From Adineta vaga (Eukaryota > Rotifera), in contig CP075497.1 in the NCBI GenBank assembly GCA_021613535.1, positions 7,750,001-7,814,000 of the forward strand: a stretch of 64,000 bases of DNA. The letters are read 5' to 3'. Position numbers and translations under genes: made by a program. The notes under the pieces were generated by a model that worked only from the letters and a program-made list of their open reading frames with translations, was not told where the DNA came from and made no database searches. Each line of letters starts with the position of its first letter. Position 1 is the first letter of the stretch. Positions 33,060 through 45,110 of this stretch are shown piece by piece.

Positions 33060-35797
33060 TTATGTTTTTGGGTTAGTTGTTGATTCAGTTGGTGGAATAA
33101 AGACACCAAAACCGAGTAATAGATTACGACGAGTAAAATGTATCAAGGAAGTTGATGTTCGTTTTGTACGATAGGTAACAAGTTCATATTTATTTGATGG
33201 AGTGACACGTTGAACAGTTTCTAATTTACCATCATCTTTATCTTTAATTAATTGACCGAAATTCCATATACGAATGGAGAAATCTACACTACCCGTACAT
33301 AAAATTGAACCATCACGAGAAAGATCCTAGATGAAAGAAAAATAAAACAACGCTTGTCTTTTTTCAACTCATAGATTTTATTCTTACCATAGAGAAAATC
33401 GCATCAGAATGTCCAAGTAAACAAGTTACTAAAGATCCATTACTACAATCCCAAATCATAATTTGTCTATCATAACCAGCTGATATTAAATATCGTCCAT
33501 CACGAGAAAATTTCATAATACAAACATTCAATTTATGTCCAGACATTTGCCTAATCGGTTTTATTTGTTGTCCATCTTTGCCTTCTAATAAATCCCATAT
33601 TTTTAAAACACGATCTGACGATGATGTTGCAATATAATTCGAATTCGGATGAAAACATAATGTTTCCATATCATTACATCCATCCGTATAAATTCGTAAG
33701 GTTTGAGCATGTTCTATGCACCATAAACGTGCTGTTTTATCAAGTGAACATGAAGCAAAATAATGACCAAATGGACCAAATTGAACATCAAACACAGGTT
33801 GAGTATGACCACGAAATGTTAGTAAACATGACCAGGTTAATAAACTCCATAGACGAATCGTACAATCTTCTGAACATGAAAGTAGAAACCATTTTTCACG
33901 TGACATAGATAAACCATAGATAGGTCCTGTATGTCCACATAACATTCGTTGATTATAAAGTATATCCGAATCTTGATTTGAATTCGTATTATCTTTACTA
34001 TCATCATTAGTCATCATTTGTTCATAGATATGTTCATTAGATTTATCTAATCTTTCAAGTTCTGTTGGAAGTTTCATTGTTACTAATTTTCGACGATTTA
34101 AGGAATAAACATATATAGTCGAATTTTTACCACCAACAGCAAGTAATGTTGAATCTTCGGATATTTCTTTTAATTTGAAATAGATAAATAACAGCAAAGT
34201 TCTCTGGATTTTAGTTAAACTTACCGAGACAATTGATCTCTAGATAACCATTCAATAAGGTATAATAACAACAAGACGGTAAATTCTCCGGTGTGATTTT
34301 TAACATTCGAGAATAATCTTCTATAAATAGAAAAACATGTTATTACTTGAACTGAAGTTAATCATGTATATATGAAGTAATTAAAGAAATGTCATAAGAA
34401 AAACAAAGAAAGAAATGAATCATCAAAAGAAATTACTGAAGCAAGATAAGTACAGATGATTAGATAAATATTAATAGACTTTTTTTTGTTTACTTCTGCA
34501 ATGAAATGAATAAACTTACCTTGAAATGTATTGATTAAATCTGTGCGTTCATGTTCTCTTAATTCTGGAATTGGTATACGCGTCAGTGGTGGTGCATTTG
34601 GATCAACTTTTAACGAAGCTTTACTCTGTCGTTGATTGAAAAAATCTTTCTTAAGTTTTTTTCGATTTTTTGATGTCGATGGTTGATCATCACCAATACC
34701 ATCTTCATTATCTGCACCTGACGATGATGCAAGAAGTGCTTTATGTTGTAATATTCGTGTGAGATCATGATCTCTCAATAATCCATAATACATTCGACTT
34801 GTATTATCTTCAGTTTTGATTTCACCAAGACGGCCACCACTTAGCAAACGTTGAGTTTCAGCATTGCGTGCACTACCATCATTAATTTCAAGCTAAAGAA
34901 AAAATTTAAAAAAAAAGAAGAGCAATCTATTAAATGAGAAGAAACAAAATGATTTACTTGAAAATATGCTTGAACAATCTTCGTTAATAAGGGATATTTT
35001 TGTTGTTTAATTAAGAATTGATCAAGTAACTCGAGTGAAGCATTACATAATTTAATCCAATAACGTCCATTATGACGAAACGATTTGACATATTCACTTT
35101 GTGCTATCTGTTCTTTAGTTATCAAAGATTTAATACGAAAAAGATCATCTATATGCGCAGCAAACACCGTCGCTTGTAGATTAGTATTTATCACATAAGT
35201 CATAAAAAATCGTTGTGCTTCTTCTGAATGATCTTTTTCAACTAAATCTAAATACATATGAACAAATAATGGATAGATTAGTTGAGAAAATTCATGTCGA
35301 GTAGTATCAGGTTGTTCTTGAACATATGCAATGTAGCCATCCAAAGCTGTAAAAGAGGGTTCACTAAACGAGGAAATTGTCTTGTTAAATAGTGATTGAT
35401 ATTCTTTTTTGAATATTTCCATCGATTGTGTCATATTATTCTCTTGTAATAGACGAAAAATCTTTTCATATTCTTCTGGAGGAATCGGTTGAGATTGAGA
35501 TGTTGTTCGAGGAGGAATAGGTACTCGTTGTTGAGCTGATTGATTCGAAGACAAAGAAGTAGTACCATTTAGATTTATGGATGTTGATATACCAGTATTC
35601 GATGTTGACGAAAGAATATTTGTTGATGATGCCATGGATTGTTGACTAGAATTCATATTATTAGTATTGGTATTATTATTTGGAACTATAAATGACATTT
35701 TCGACGCATTGGATGGAAGTAATAGAACATTATTTGATGATAAAGAATTAGTTGGATTTGATATTTGATTTTGAGGTGATGAAGAAGGAAAATGCAT
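33060..35797 (-). CDS. TAF5: TAF5, TFIID subunit with WD40 propeller
   Basis: Five exons starting MHFPSSSPQNQ at 35797. The first 105 residues are Ser/Asn/Gln-rich and disordered. Then comes the TAF5 N-terminal domain (YEKIFRLLQENNMTQSMEIFKKEY, YAYVQEQPDTTRHEFSQLIYPLFVHMYLDL-type helices, SFRHNGRYWIKLCNASLELL). The NTD2 end LEINDGSARNAETQRLL follows in exon 2. The C-terminal half is a WD40 propeller with recognisable blades: CGHTGPIYGLSMSREKWFLL, SEDCTIRLW, FRGHTQPVFDVQFGPFGHYF, SLDKTARLW, SSDRVLKIWD and LLGHSDAIFSM. It ends near TESTTNPKT at 33060. TAF5 scaffolds the TFIID complex at promoters. Length and domain order are normal. Confidence 0.92.
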
Positions 35798-36039
35798 GAT
35801 CTAAGATATCTTGTCTTATTCAAGTACTACCCATTCATTGAATAGAATTTGTTTGATATCTAAAATTCGAGAATATAGAATTAATCAAATATCTTTGTTG
35901 TTTTGTTTTCACAAGAGAAAAAAAATATCTGATCATCTTTTATTTCCGATTATATATGGAAAATTTCTTTTTTTTCTGTTTTTAAATAACAAATAACTTT
36001 TCTAACGAGAATAACAAATCATTTCGAATGTGTTTTTTT

Positions 36040-36732
36040 TCATACGGCACCACTTGTAGTATTTGGTCCTTCACCACCGGGTACAAGCATAGCAACATGA
36101 TTACCATTTAAAAGAATTTGATCGAGTTTAGTTATACGACTACCACCATCTGCCAATGTTTCAAATTCGGTGACCTAGAATAATAAAGATATAACTGATA
36201 GAATATCATTGATAGCGGAGGTTATGATATTTGAGAAGGATATAACAATCAATGAAGAAATAACTTTCGTAATAAGACTAGCTTGTTTTTGTTGGCCAAA
36301 GTAAAAAAAGGTTGGGCAATTTAACGATAGATTTATATCAAAGACCTTGGAGAAAGAAACTAGATTAATTGGTTTCTTTCCTTTACAAGTTCAAATTAAG
36401 TACGTGTAATGAGTTCAGAAAAATTCTTTAACATTGTTATATGACCTTCTAAAAAGTACTCATCGGATTGTTTTTTGAAATAAAGAGATACTTACATCTT
36501 CAAGTACCATATTAACATAATCATCAAATCCCAATAAAGTTCCAACAATTTCTTTATCTGATTTCATAATCACATGAATTCTTGAGCCAATACATTTATC
36601 CACTAATTCTAATGGTAATAATTGCACGACAGTCGTCGATGATGTGGCTGTCGGTGGTGCACTAACAGTTGCTTGTGTTGTTGATATATTATTACTATCA
36701 CCTGTTGAGGCTGTTACTTGTGATGTTGCCAT
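36040..36732 (-). CDS. LSM5: LSM5, U6 snRNA-associated Sm-like protein
   Basis: Two exons (36496-36732 and 36040-36174) give 123 residues. The Sm fold is nearly canonical: [46 protein letters not shown] (Sm1), then [25 protein letters not shown] (Sm2). LSM5 is part of the LSM2-8 ring on U6 snRNA and the LSM1-7 ring in mRNA decay. An N-terminal extension of about 35 residues, rich in Ser/Thr/Ala, precedes the fold; vertebrate LSM5 has only about 10 residues there. The intron (321 bp) is long for this window. It is the first gene upstream of TAF5, on the same strand. Confidence 0.93.
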
Positions 36733-37287
36733 CTTTATCCAAAAGAATAAACAAAAATAATACTGAAATAAAGATTACAATTAGACGAGTAATAAAGGTA
36801 TTTTATTTAGTTTTTATTTGTTTTCAACATCCACAAAACCACTCTTAGATGCCACTCTAGTTTGTGCGGACTTTTGGTCTAATGACAATAAAATGAATAC
36901 AATGGGGACACACACATATATATTTAAATATATATATATATATATACGTCAAGTACCGACAAAATTAGAATCAACAGAGAAAAAAAGAGAACTGAGCTAA
37001 ATGAACGCTTACGTTTGTTTTTCATTTATATAATTATTTTCAGTAGTCGATTCAGGGCATCTGACTACAAAATATTTTTTTCTTTTCGTTTAGAACACAA
37101 TTGTACATTTAGTTTGTAAGACAAAACGGACGTACATATGAAAAATGGCAAATAAACAGTCTAAGAACTGTTCAAAACTAGAGAGAAGGAGAGAGAAAAA
37201 ACAAAACTTTGAGATGAGAAAGAGAGAAAAACAAACAAACAAACAAGAAGCAAAAATATCTACATTGAAAACGAAATCTCAAGAGAC
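36733..37287. other. Intergenic region with TA microsatellite
   Basis: Spacer between two minus-strand genes. It holds a (TA)n tract at about 36918-36945 flanked by ACAC, and purine-rich stretches with repeated AAAC near 37230. No gene supported; the 60-residue frame at 36818-37000 runs through the microsatellite. Confidence 0.35.
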
Positions 37288-39531
37288 TTAAGCTGTCCAA
37301 GGACCATCATTTTGTGTCGATTGTTGTTGGGATTCAATATTTATATTTGATAAATCACTTTCTAATGATTCTAATTGTTTTATAAGTTGCCTTTTAATAT
37401 TCAGACTATTTAAACGGCATGCAGGATCTTCGATCCATAATTCTTCACATAATTGAATCAATGGATGAAGAATCTGAAATAATAATAATAATAATAAAGT
37501 AAATTTACATTTTTATATCCAATCTAATCTTACCGGATGTGTTTCCCATCGTGGAGATGGAGGTGGACGAATTTTTCTCGTACATACAGCATCGCGCATC
37601 TGATCAGATGTTGGATTATTTGGTAAAACATCTTCATAGGGTACCTGATAACTATCTGCATCGTTTTCTACAAGAAATAAAATTGTTGAGAAAAGGAGGA
37701 TAAATTAAAATAAATATTTACCTGTCGAACTTAATCGACATCGTCGTAACATTTCCCAATAGACAAGACCCAAGGCATAAATATCCGCAGCTTTAAATGA
37801 CTCAAAACTACGTTCATTCAATGTTCCATCAAGAACTTCTGGTGCCATATAACCTTGAAGAAACAAACAATCAGATCAATTCAACTAGAAATCATTCACT
37901 TACGGATTGTTCCTACACGACTATTTGCTTGAATATCAATAACAACCTGTTCGTGTTTCGATGCACTAGCAAGTAACATCTCTTTTCGGGATTTTGGTTT
38001 ATATCGAACTTCTTTAACGGCAAGACCCAAATCAGCGATACAACATGATAAATCTTTTTTCACTAAGATATTTTTTGTTTTTAAATCTCGATGAGCAAGA
38101 GCAACTTTTCCTATACAATTTTAAAACAAAGAAATCGTAAATCATTTGATCAAGAGAAAAATAATCAATATATTTACCATTGGTTGAATCAATTGGTAAA
38201 TGTAAATGACAGAGACCACTGGCAATACTTAACATCATTTTTAATAATATCGGTATTGATATTGTATGATTCATTAGATAATCATAAACTGAACCATTTT
38301 CATGATATTCCGTAACAAGCCAAAGTTGAGTGTGAGTTGATGCATCCTAAAAAAAATAAAAAATAAATAAATATGATAAAGAATTCAATTCATATTTGGT
38401 TTTCTTTACCATATTATCTGCAGCAATATATCCAAGAATATCTTGATGTCTTAAACAAACTGTTTGATAGATTTCAATTTCTCGAAACCATGAACGTTCA
38501 TCATTTGTCGAAAAGATTTTAACAGCAACATGATCTTCACGCCATTTGCCTCGATAAACATCTCCATATCGACCTGCACCAATTCGATCTCCAAGAACTA
38601 TTTGTCTGGCAAGTGTTCGTTGCATTAACACTGGCAAAGCTAAAAACAAATAAAAAATTACTTAAAAGAAAACAATAACTTGATTTATTTACCATGTCCT
38701 GTAGTACTTGTTGAATAATCTTCTATTAAACTACTCATTGCTTGATCAGTCGGAAGCGATCCATCGATATTTCCCGATATTCGTCCTGGACATTTGAAAT
38801 ATTTTAATAAACGATATAATATATTTTGTTTATTATGTTCATCCGGATAACAAATTGTTTTCGGATAATTTGGTCGTCTGTGTCTCCATTTTTTATGATT
38901 TATACAAATAATCAGACTTGCACTGATGATAAAGAATGCAATAATTGTTGAGATAATAATAATGATTAGTAATGTTGAATAACGACCTGAAGGTTGACGT
39001 ATTGCTAAAATATCAATTAGATATGAAGTTTTTTGTTTGAAAATAGAAAAAAAACAATTACCCATTGGCGGTGTAGGTTTCAAAATTTGACGTATACCAG
39101 GTGAATAAGCATCGCGATCATTGCAAAAATCTTTTTGTGAACAACAAATAACAACACGATTTGTTTGATTCATGGCACACATAACTCGGATAAAGAAGTA
39201 TTCATTCATCATACATCTAAAAAAACAAATTTTAAAGAATATATTTGTATTTTAAAAAAAAATCTTACCCTGCAGTATGATGAATTGAATCATCGATTGG
39301 ATCTACTTCCCATTTTTCGTAACACATATGATGTGGTGCCGTAAGTCGACACGTACTAGTATTTCTATAACATTTTTCATCTGGGGTGCATAAACAAGTG
39401 ATATTTCTCTTCGGTGGATCGTCATTCACATTTAAAGCAACTGGATTTTTATCATGTTTATTTTGACTAATGACGATAGTTGTCGTCGTTAGCAAAGTAA
39501 AAATTGCTTGAATAAAAATATATTTCCACAT
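37288..39531 (-). CDS. TGF-beta/activin type I receptor serine/threonine kinase
   Basis: About nine exons starting [14 protein letters not shown] at 39531, with a signal peptide. The extracellular domain is Cys-rich ([35 protein letters not shown]), matching the three-finger activin-receptor fold ending CCxxDxCN. One transmembrane helix follows ([24 protein letters not shown]). A GS-type region ([11 protein letters not shown] with [13 protein letters not shown]) leads into the kinase: [65 protein letters not shown]. The L45 loop reads [16 protein letters not shown], closer to activin/TGF-beta receptors (ADNKDNG) than BMP receptors, so SMAD2/3 signalling is inferred. The kinase ends at 37288. 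The GS box has Thr/Ser with His in place of a Gly-Ser repeat. Confidence 0.9.
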
Positions 39532-42334
39532 CTAAAGATGAGTATGGATAACTGAAATGAAGTTTTCAATCAGAAAAAATCATTCATCTTGGATTTTTTC
39601 GAACAAACGATAATGTGAAAGAACATTGAAGTAGATGAAGAAAAAGAAGTTTTCTTTTTTGACTGGTCAAAGTGTCCCTGTCTAAAATATAAACCAATCA
39701 ATTATTTTTTATTTTCCTCTCTATGTACATTTTTAAGAATCAATGTTTTCATTCGAAAAATTTGCTATTAAAATAATTTTCCGAAAAATATCTTTCAAAA
39801 CAATTTATTTCTTTTATTGGAATAAAAGATGTCGCTACATGTCATCAATTGATCCTATATTTATATTTAGAACAACATAATTAATTCTTTATATTCGAAA
39901 CAAATCAACCATTCAAATAAATTAATAGTCTTGATGAAATATTTATATAAATCAACTTCTTTAAATATATAATGAATATTGCACGATGTCGCTAGAAGCA
40001 TTTCTTTTTTTCCTATCTGATTATGCGTGCCTAAGAAAGAGAAATGTTGTTTTTTTTTGTAAGTATAACTGAAAGACTTTCCATAAAATGTATAATTAAT
40101 ATTGAAGATTACCGAGTAAAAATACTAAAGAACTACACAACAAGATCGATGTCGGAAAACTTGATATGAAATGAATACAAAACTTACATTTAATAAAAAA
40201 TATGACACACACAAATGAAAAGAAACTTATTCAAGTCATAATACTATTGACATCTATTTATATCTTCTTAGTAGAACAGCATGTGTTATTATTTCTATGA
40301 AAATCTTATGTCTATTTTCGAGCATTATATTGATAATATATGAGAAGATTTATAAAGAAAAGAATAATCATTCAAAAAATATGTTTTATTAAAAACTCAA
40401 CTTATAACATGTCGATTTTATAAACGGAGAAATATTTCAAAAGAAATGATCAAACTACTTTACTCTAAAGTAGAAGAAAACATACGGGATGGTAACCTAT
40501 AGCAATATGTTTTTGACAATGAATAATATATCTGCACTATGAATGTTGGTTGAAATATAAGGAAATACTTATAGTTACTTCATTCAAATGAATGCAATGA
40601 AGAGATAAAAAAAAACTAGAGGAACAAATATAATTTTTCGAGATTTTTCTTTTCTATTAAAGTTTTACGCAATTTATTTTTCGTCTCATTTGTCAAAAAT
40701 AAAATAAAATGTCTGACTATTTAAATGAATTCTTTCATCGCAGAGAACAATATAGTTAAAAATAAACGAAACTAATACTAACCGTATCTGTCATTTTGAA
40801 TAATCCGTATAATTATAACCTTCTTAGTTTTATATCGTGCTCAAGTGGATGAAAAACTCAGAATATAACATAAATAAGGCCATGAGTATGATGAAGTAAT
40901 TCGAAGGAGAGTTGAAAACCTCATACCTATACACTATGACGTTTACTAAGTAGAAAGAAAAAAAAAAGAAGCTTTCTCTTAATTAAACACTCAATTAAAT
41001 ACTCTTTCGTTAGAAATTATTCACCTCGAACTAATGACTACGTGTAGTTTAATCAACGTAATAAACTTGTTTTTCATCAATATCAATGTTTGCATTCAAA
41101 TCAAAATCACGAGTGTCGTTGATTATTAACTAAGGAAAAGAATGTGTCATTAAGATAATTTTTTGAAAGAAGTACATCATTGGATGGAATAAAATAGATG
41201 TAACTGTAACTTATATGAACGTGATGCGTCATCAGTGCAGAAGAATGGAATTCATTTTTCTCTTAAGAATAACAACTATACTATGAAAAAATGAACTTTG
41301 ATAGGTACATAGATAATCTTTGAAACTTATTTCTCAACTCATCATTTCTATTCATTTCATAATAATAGCGCGTAATTTTTTTTAAAGTTTTTTTCTTCTT
41401 CGATGAATCATCATTCGATTTTACGGTCTTAAAAATGTTGTTTGTAAATAATATTGAATCAACATTGATCCTTTCATCAAGTACAATTACAACAAATCCT
41501 CCTGAATCTCTTCAGAGTTACATTTTGGTAAATTAATGAAAAGGAAATAATAATATTCTTGTTTTCGATTATCAATTGATTGATTTTGGCACCATGAAGT
41601 CACCTTGCACGTTGATTTTTAAAGCAAATATTAAACTTTTTCTCTTTTTCTCTTTCATTATTAAATGAAAGTAATTCGTAGGAGTCGAAATCTTTATATA
41701 CATACATACATCTAAGCTTCTTGCAGTTAACTTACATATTTGCTGTTCGGTTTCTTTTCTTTTAACAAAATATGTTGTTTCTTTTTTGTTAAAGCAAAGT
41801 TGTACATTTTTTTCTTTCTTTCATCACTGCCTTTACAAGGTGAATGATGTATTGCAGTGTTGATTGTAAATGGGATCATGTCAGAAATTATTAGTTGTAG
41901 TTTGTCTTTATGATGAAAATGATTACTAGTCGTATGCAATCTGGCAACTAGAGAATTCTTTGCATGTCAAGAAGATGCGTTCTTTTCCCTTATGTATGTA
42001 TGTATGTATGTATAAGTCAAGGGACACATGATAAATCAATGTGATTTTATTATGAATGGTTTGTAGTTTTAATTGAAAGAGGAGATGTCTAATCGAAAGG
42101 TTAGACATTGAAATTAAACCTATAAAAACGTGTCACATCGAAGATCAAATGCATCAACGAAATGAACTTGCTGCTTTTACTTCGTCTTCTTCTTCTTCTT
42201 TCTCTCATATGATAGTTGTGACTAGAATAGTATGTAAACCATGCGAGGATAAAATCGAATAGAAAGAAAATGTATCACAAGAATGGATATAAATATAGAC
42301 GTTAAATTCATCTTTGTTGATTTTTTTCTTTCAC
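39532..42334. other. 2.8-kb intergenic region, the largest in the window
   Basis: AT-rich non-coding space between the divergent TGF-beta receptor and LIM genes, large for such a compact neighbourhood and so a candidate regulatory region. It contains a short tetranucleotide run (tatg repeats, about 41993-42012) and catac repeats near 41700. Frames at 41727-41939, 41926-42108 and 42222-42404 are low complexity without domain or splice support. No RNA gene recognised. Confidence 0.35.
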
Positions 42335-43911
42335 ATGCAACGACAGTCTGAATTTGAGAAAAATATGAGACGTGAATGTTCATCGTCATCACCACGTTTT
42401 TCACGTACTTTTGATAGACTCTTAAGTCGAGTAAGAATAGTGAATATTGAGTAAAGATACTAGTATGTTTGTTATTTTGTTTTAGTTTCCCGATACAACA
42501 GAAACATCAACGACGTCATCGGTAAGTCTCATTTTATTCTCGATGAAAATGTCTTCGTAGGCGATAAACAAATTAATCTTCAGTCTTTTTTTCTACTTCT
42601 TTTTTACTCTAAGTTCATTTAATAGCGAACAGAAAGAGAAAATTTTTTATATCACGAGAATACATTCATGTATTTTTATTTCTACTGACTTCAATAACCT
42701 TTACGGTTGACATTACCGTGAAAAACATACACATTTATTTTGTTATTTTTTCTTTGAGATAAAAAAGTAAAAACGTACTACAAACTTGTAATAGTGTTCT
42801 TTTTCTTTTTTTTATAAAATCATATTTGATTTGACATTATAGAATATGGCATCAAATAGAAGTGGCTATCAGTCTGCAACATGGGATGAACAGACTTCTT
42901 ATAAACCTGCACAATGGCGATCAACAGTCTCTGCACCATCTTGTGCTCTTTGTCAAAAAGCTGTCTTTCCAGCTGAAGAAGTCATCGGTGCTGGACAAAA
43001 ATATCACAAACTTTGTCTCAAATGCTGTATGTCTTCTATCACTACTCGCTCTCACTCACTCACTCACTCTCTCTCTCTCCATTCTTTTTTCATCTAGCTT
43101 CGTGTAATACATTATTGAATTCAGGAAATGTGAATGAACATGATAAGAAGATCTATTGTACTGGATGTTATCGTCGACAATTTGGTCCACATGGAGGTGA
43201 GTGACATTAATGATTTTATATGTGAATAGATCTACATGAATATGTTTTGTAGTTGGTCGAGGTCTTGGAACAACATTATCAACAAATTTAGAGACACCAC
43301 CAAGTAGCCCACGTTCAAGTCGGATAGGATCTGAATCCAATGAAGAATTAACAAATACTGATAATGGATATTCGTCCAATTCATCACAATCACGGATATC
43401 ACCAGACGATGATTCACGTCATAGTAATTCTCAAATGAACAGTGTTACATACATCGGTGGAGTCACAACAAGACAAACACTTCCTACTCCTCCCCGGCCA
43501 GTTTCGGGTAGTATTACAAATGGAACTGCATTTAAAATGATGTCGATATCAGGGAATATTTGTCCACGATGTTCCAAAGCTGTTTATTTAGCTGAAGAAG
43601 TTAAAGCTGCTGGAAAAGTAACTCCATACTTCTTCACGATCTTTATTTTCTATTCTTTTACATTTCTAGTCATTTCATAAACGATGTTATACGTGTGCTC
43701 ATTGTAAGAAGAGTATTAATGCTGCTCGATATTCAGAACATGAAGGAGAACTCTATGATAACAGTATGTTTGCTTTTTTGACAATGATATTATTGATTTC
43801 TTTGTCTACTTCTTTATTATGTGATTATTTGTAGATTGTTATCAACGATTATTTGGTCCGAAAGGTGTTGGATATGGTATAGGATCAGGAACATTATCAA
43901 CAGGAAATTAA
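42335..43911 (+). CDS. Two-LIM-domain protein (CRP/muscle LIM type), copy A
   Basis: Seven coding exons. Two short exons (42335-42430, 42486-42521) supply a 44-residue Ser/Arg-rich N-terminus (MQRQSEFEKNMRRECSS...). They join in phase to an exon at 42843 with NMASNRSGYQ. LIM1: CALCQKAVFPAEEVIGAGQKYHKLCLKC, then ASCNTLLNSGNVNEHDKKIYCTGCYRRQFGPHG. A Ser/Thr/Pro linker follows. LIM2: CPRCSKAVYLAEEVKAAGK, then SFHKRCYTCAHCKKSINAARYSEHEGELYDN and NCYQRLFGPKGVGYGIGSGTLSTGN. The zinc ligands are intact. CRP-type LIM proteins bind alpha-actinin and zyxin at the cytoskeleton and can enter the nucleus. An inverted near-copy lies at 46333-47409. An internal ATG at 42846 could start a shorter form. Confidence 0.87.
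42898..43310 (+). repeat. Inverted repeat arm, LIM1 tract (partner 46957-47354, minus)
   Basis: By eye this stretch of LIM copy A is essentially identical to the reverse complement of 46957-47354, including two introns and third codon positions. The only clear differences are in the CTCACT-type microsatellite of the first intron. Identity starts at tataaacctgcacaatggcg and breaks off shortly after the SPR codons. Confidence 0.85.
43665..43902 (+). repeat. Inverted repeat arm, LIM2/C-terminal tract (partner 46340-46572, minus)
   Basis: From the acceptor before SFHKRCYTC to close to the stop codon, the two LIM copies match base for base by eye, including the last intron. Between this tract and the LIM1 tract the coding linker is strongly diverged. 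Confidence 0.85.
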
Positions 43912-44140
43912 TATCGATCATTTCACTTTGCCTGACCGGTGCCTTTTTGAAAGAACTTAAGCATTGCTATACCATTTTCTACGTTTGTTTCTTTTTTGTT
44001 CCATATCGTTATATTCGTTCTTCTTCTTCTTCTTCTTGTTTATATCTATTAGATTTAGTTTTTTCACTACTATTTAAGACATTTTATTTATGTCTGCTTA
44101 GTATATCTATTCTAGAAAAGAACAATATTCTCGAACAAAA

Positions 44141-45110
44141 TTAAGCAAAAGTTTTAGCTGGATTGTATTTAAAATCATAAATTGCTTTGAGTGTGATACC
44201 AATCGTAGCGACAAGTAGACAAAAGATTAGAAAACCGAACCATTTACCACCTGTCGTTCTTGGGTCTTCTAAGCGTGCTACCAATCGACAGGGAGAACCA
44301 GTGCCACCTTCGATTTTCATTGGAAGAACATCAAATGCAAAGAATGTATTCGGTCGATTTTTCAAATGTTTTAAAACCAAATCCAGGTCAGCCACATTCT
44401 CCAAACCATAGATATTTTTCTTGAATAATATTCGATGAGCTGGAAAATGTTTTGACGAACCAGAATCAACTATAGATGATAGAAAGATCATGAAAAAACT
44501 CGATAGTTTGACAAAAAATGAATTAATTACTCGATAAAGTATCAATACCAACACCAACAAGTTTGTCTGAATATTTCATTACTAAATATGAAGCTAATTG
44601 AGGACTTAATCCTGGAAATACAAGTTCTTCTTTTGTATAACCACCTGCATATGTTTGTTGATCAGGCCAAGATCTTGATTTTCCGGTATAAAATAATAGT
44701 ACAAAATATCCGGTTGCTTGTTGCATAACTTCTTCATTAAGATCTTCGATTTGAATATGATAATTTTCAATTCGTCTACTTTTTTTTGATACATCAATGA
44801 TTAATGCTTGAATAGATACTAAACGATCAAATGGAATCTGTTCTACTGTCCACGATGTATTCGAGCCATGATACGGTGCATCAATATGAGTACCGAAATG
44901 TTCACTAGTTATAAAACTATTTTTCGCTTTAAAATAATACGTATTTGTATCATCTTGTGCCCAACTTGTTGAAGTTTCTGTAAAATTAAACGGAGTTAAA
45001 CCAGGAAAAACAGGATTCGTCGATTTTATAATATGAGTTAAATCAAAACTAATTAAACTAATAACTAATTTGACATGTACTAGTACCAGAAGAAGATCAA
45101 AGAAATTCAT
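44141..45110 (-). CDS. Cyclase/kynurenine-formamidase-like hydrolase with C-terminal membrane anchor
   Basis: Two exons (44531-45110, 44141-44469) across a 61-bp intron give 302 residues. A hydrophobic N-terminus (MNFFDLLLVLVHVKLVISL) looks like a signal peptide. The fold is the metal-dependent cyclase family, seen from FDLTHIIKSTNPVFPG, the signature metal motif SEHFGTHIDAPYH, VGVGIDTLSIDSGSSKHFPAHRILF and VLPMKIEGGTGSPCRLVARL. Family members hydrolyse N-formylkynurenine or related cyclic amides. After the catalytic domain there is a transmembrane helix (WFGFLIFCLLVATIGITLKA) and a short basic tail, which bacterial kynB proteins lack. An ER or surface enzyme facing the lumen is inferred. It lies between the inverted LIM genes, antisense to copy A and on the same strand as copy B. 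Confidence 0.82.

Noticed and set aside
43056-43417. Minus-strand frames across LIM copy A
   Set aside because: Antisense shadows of conserved LIM coding sequence and the CTCACT microsatellite.
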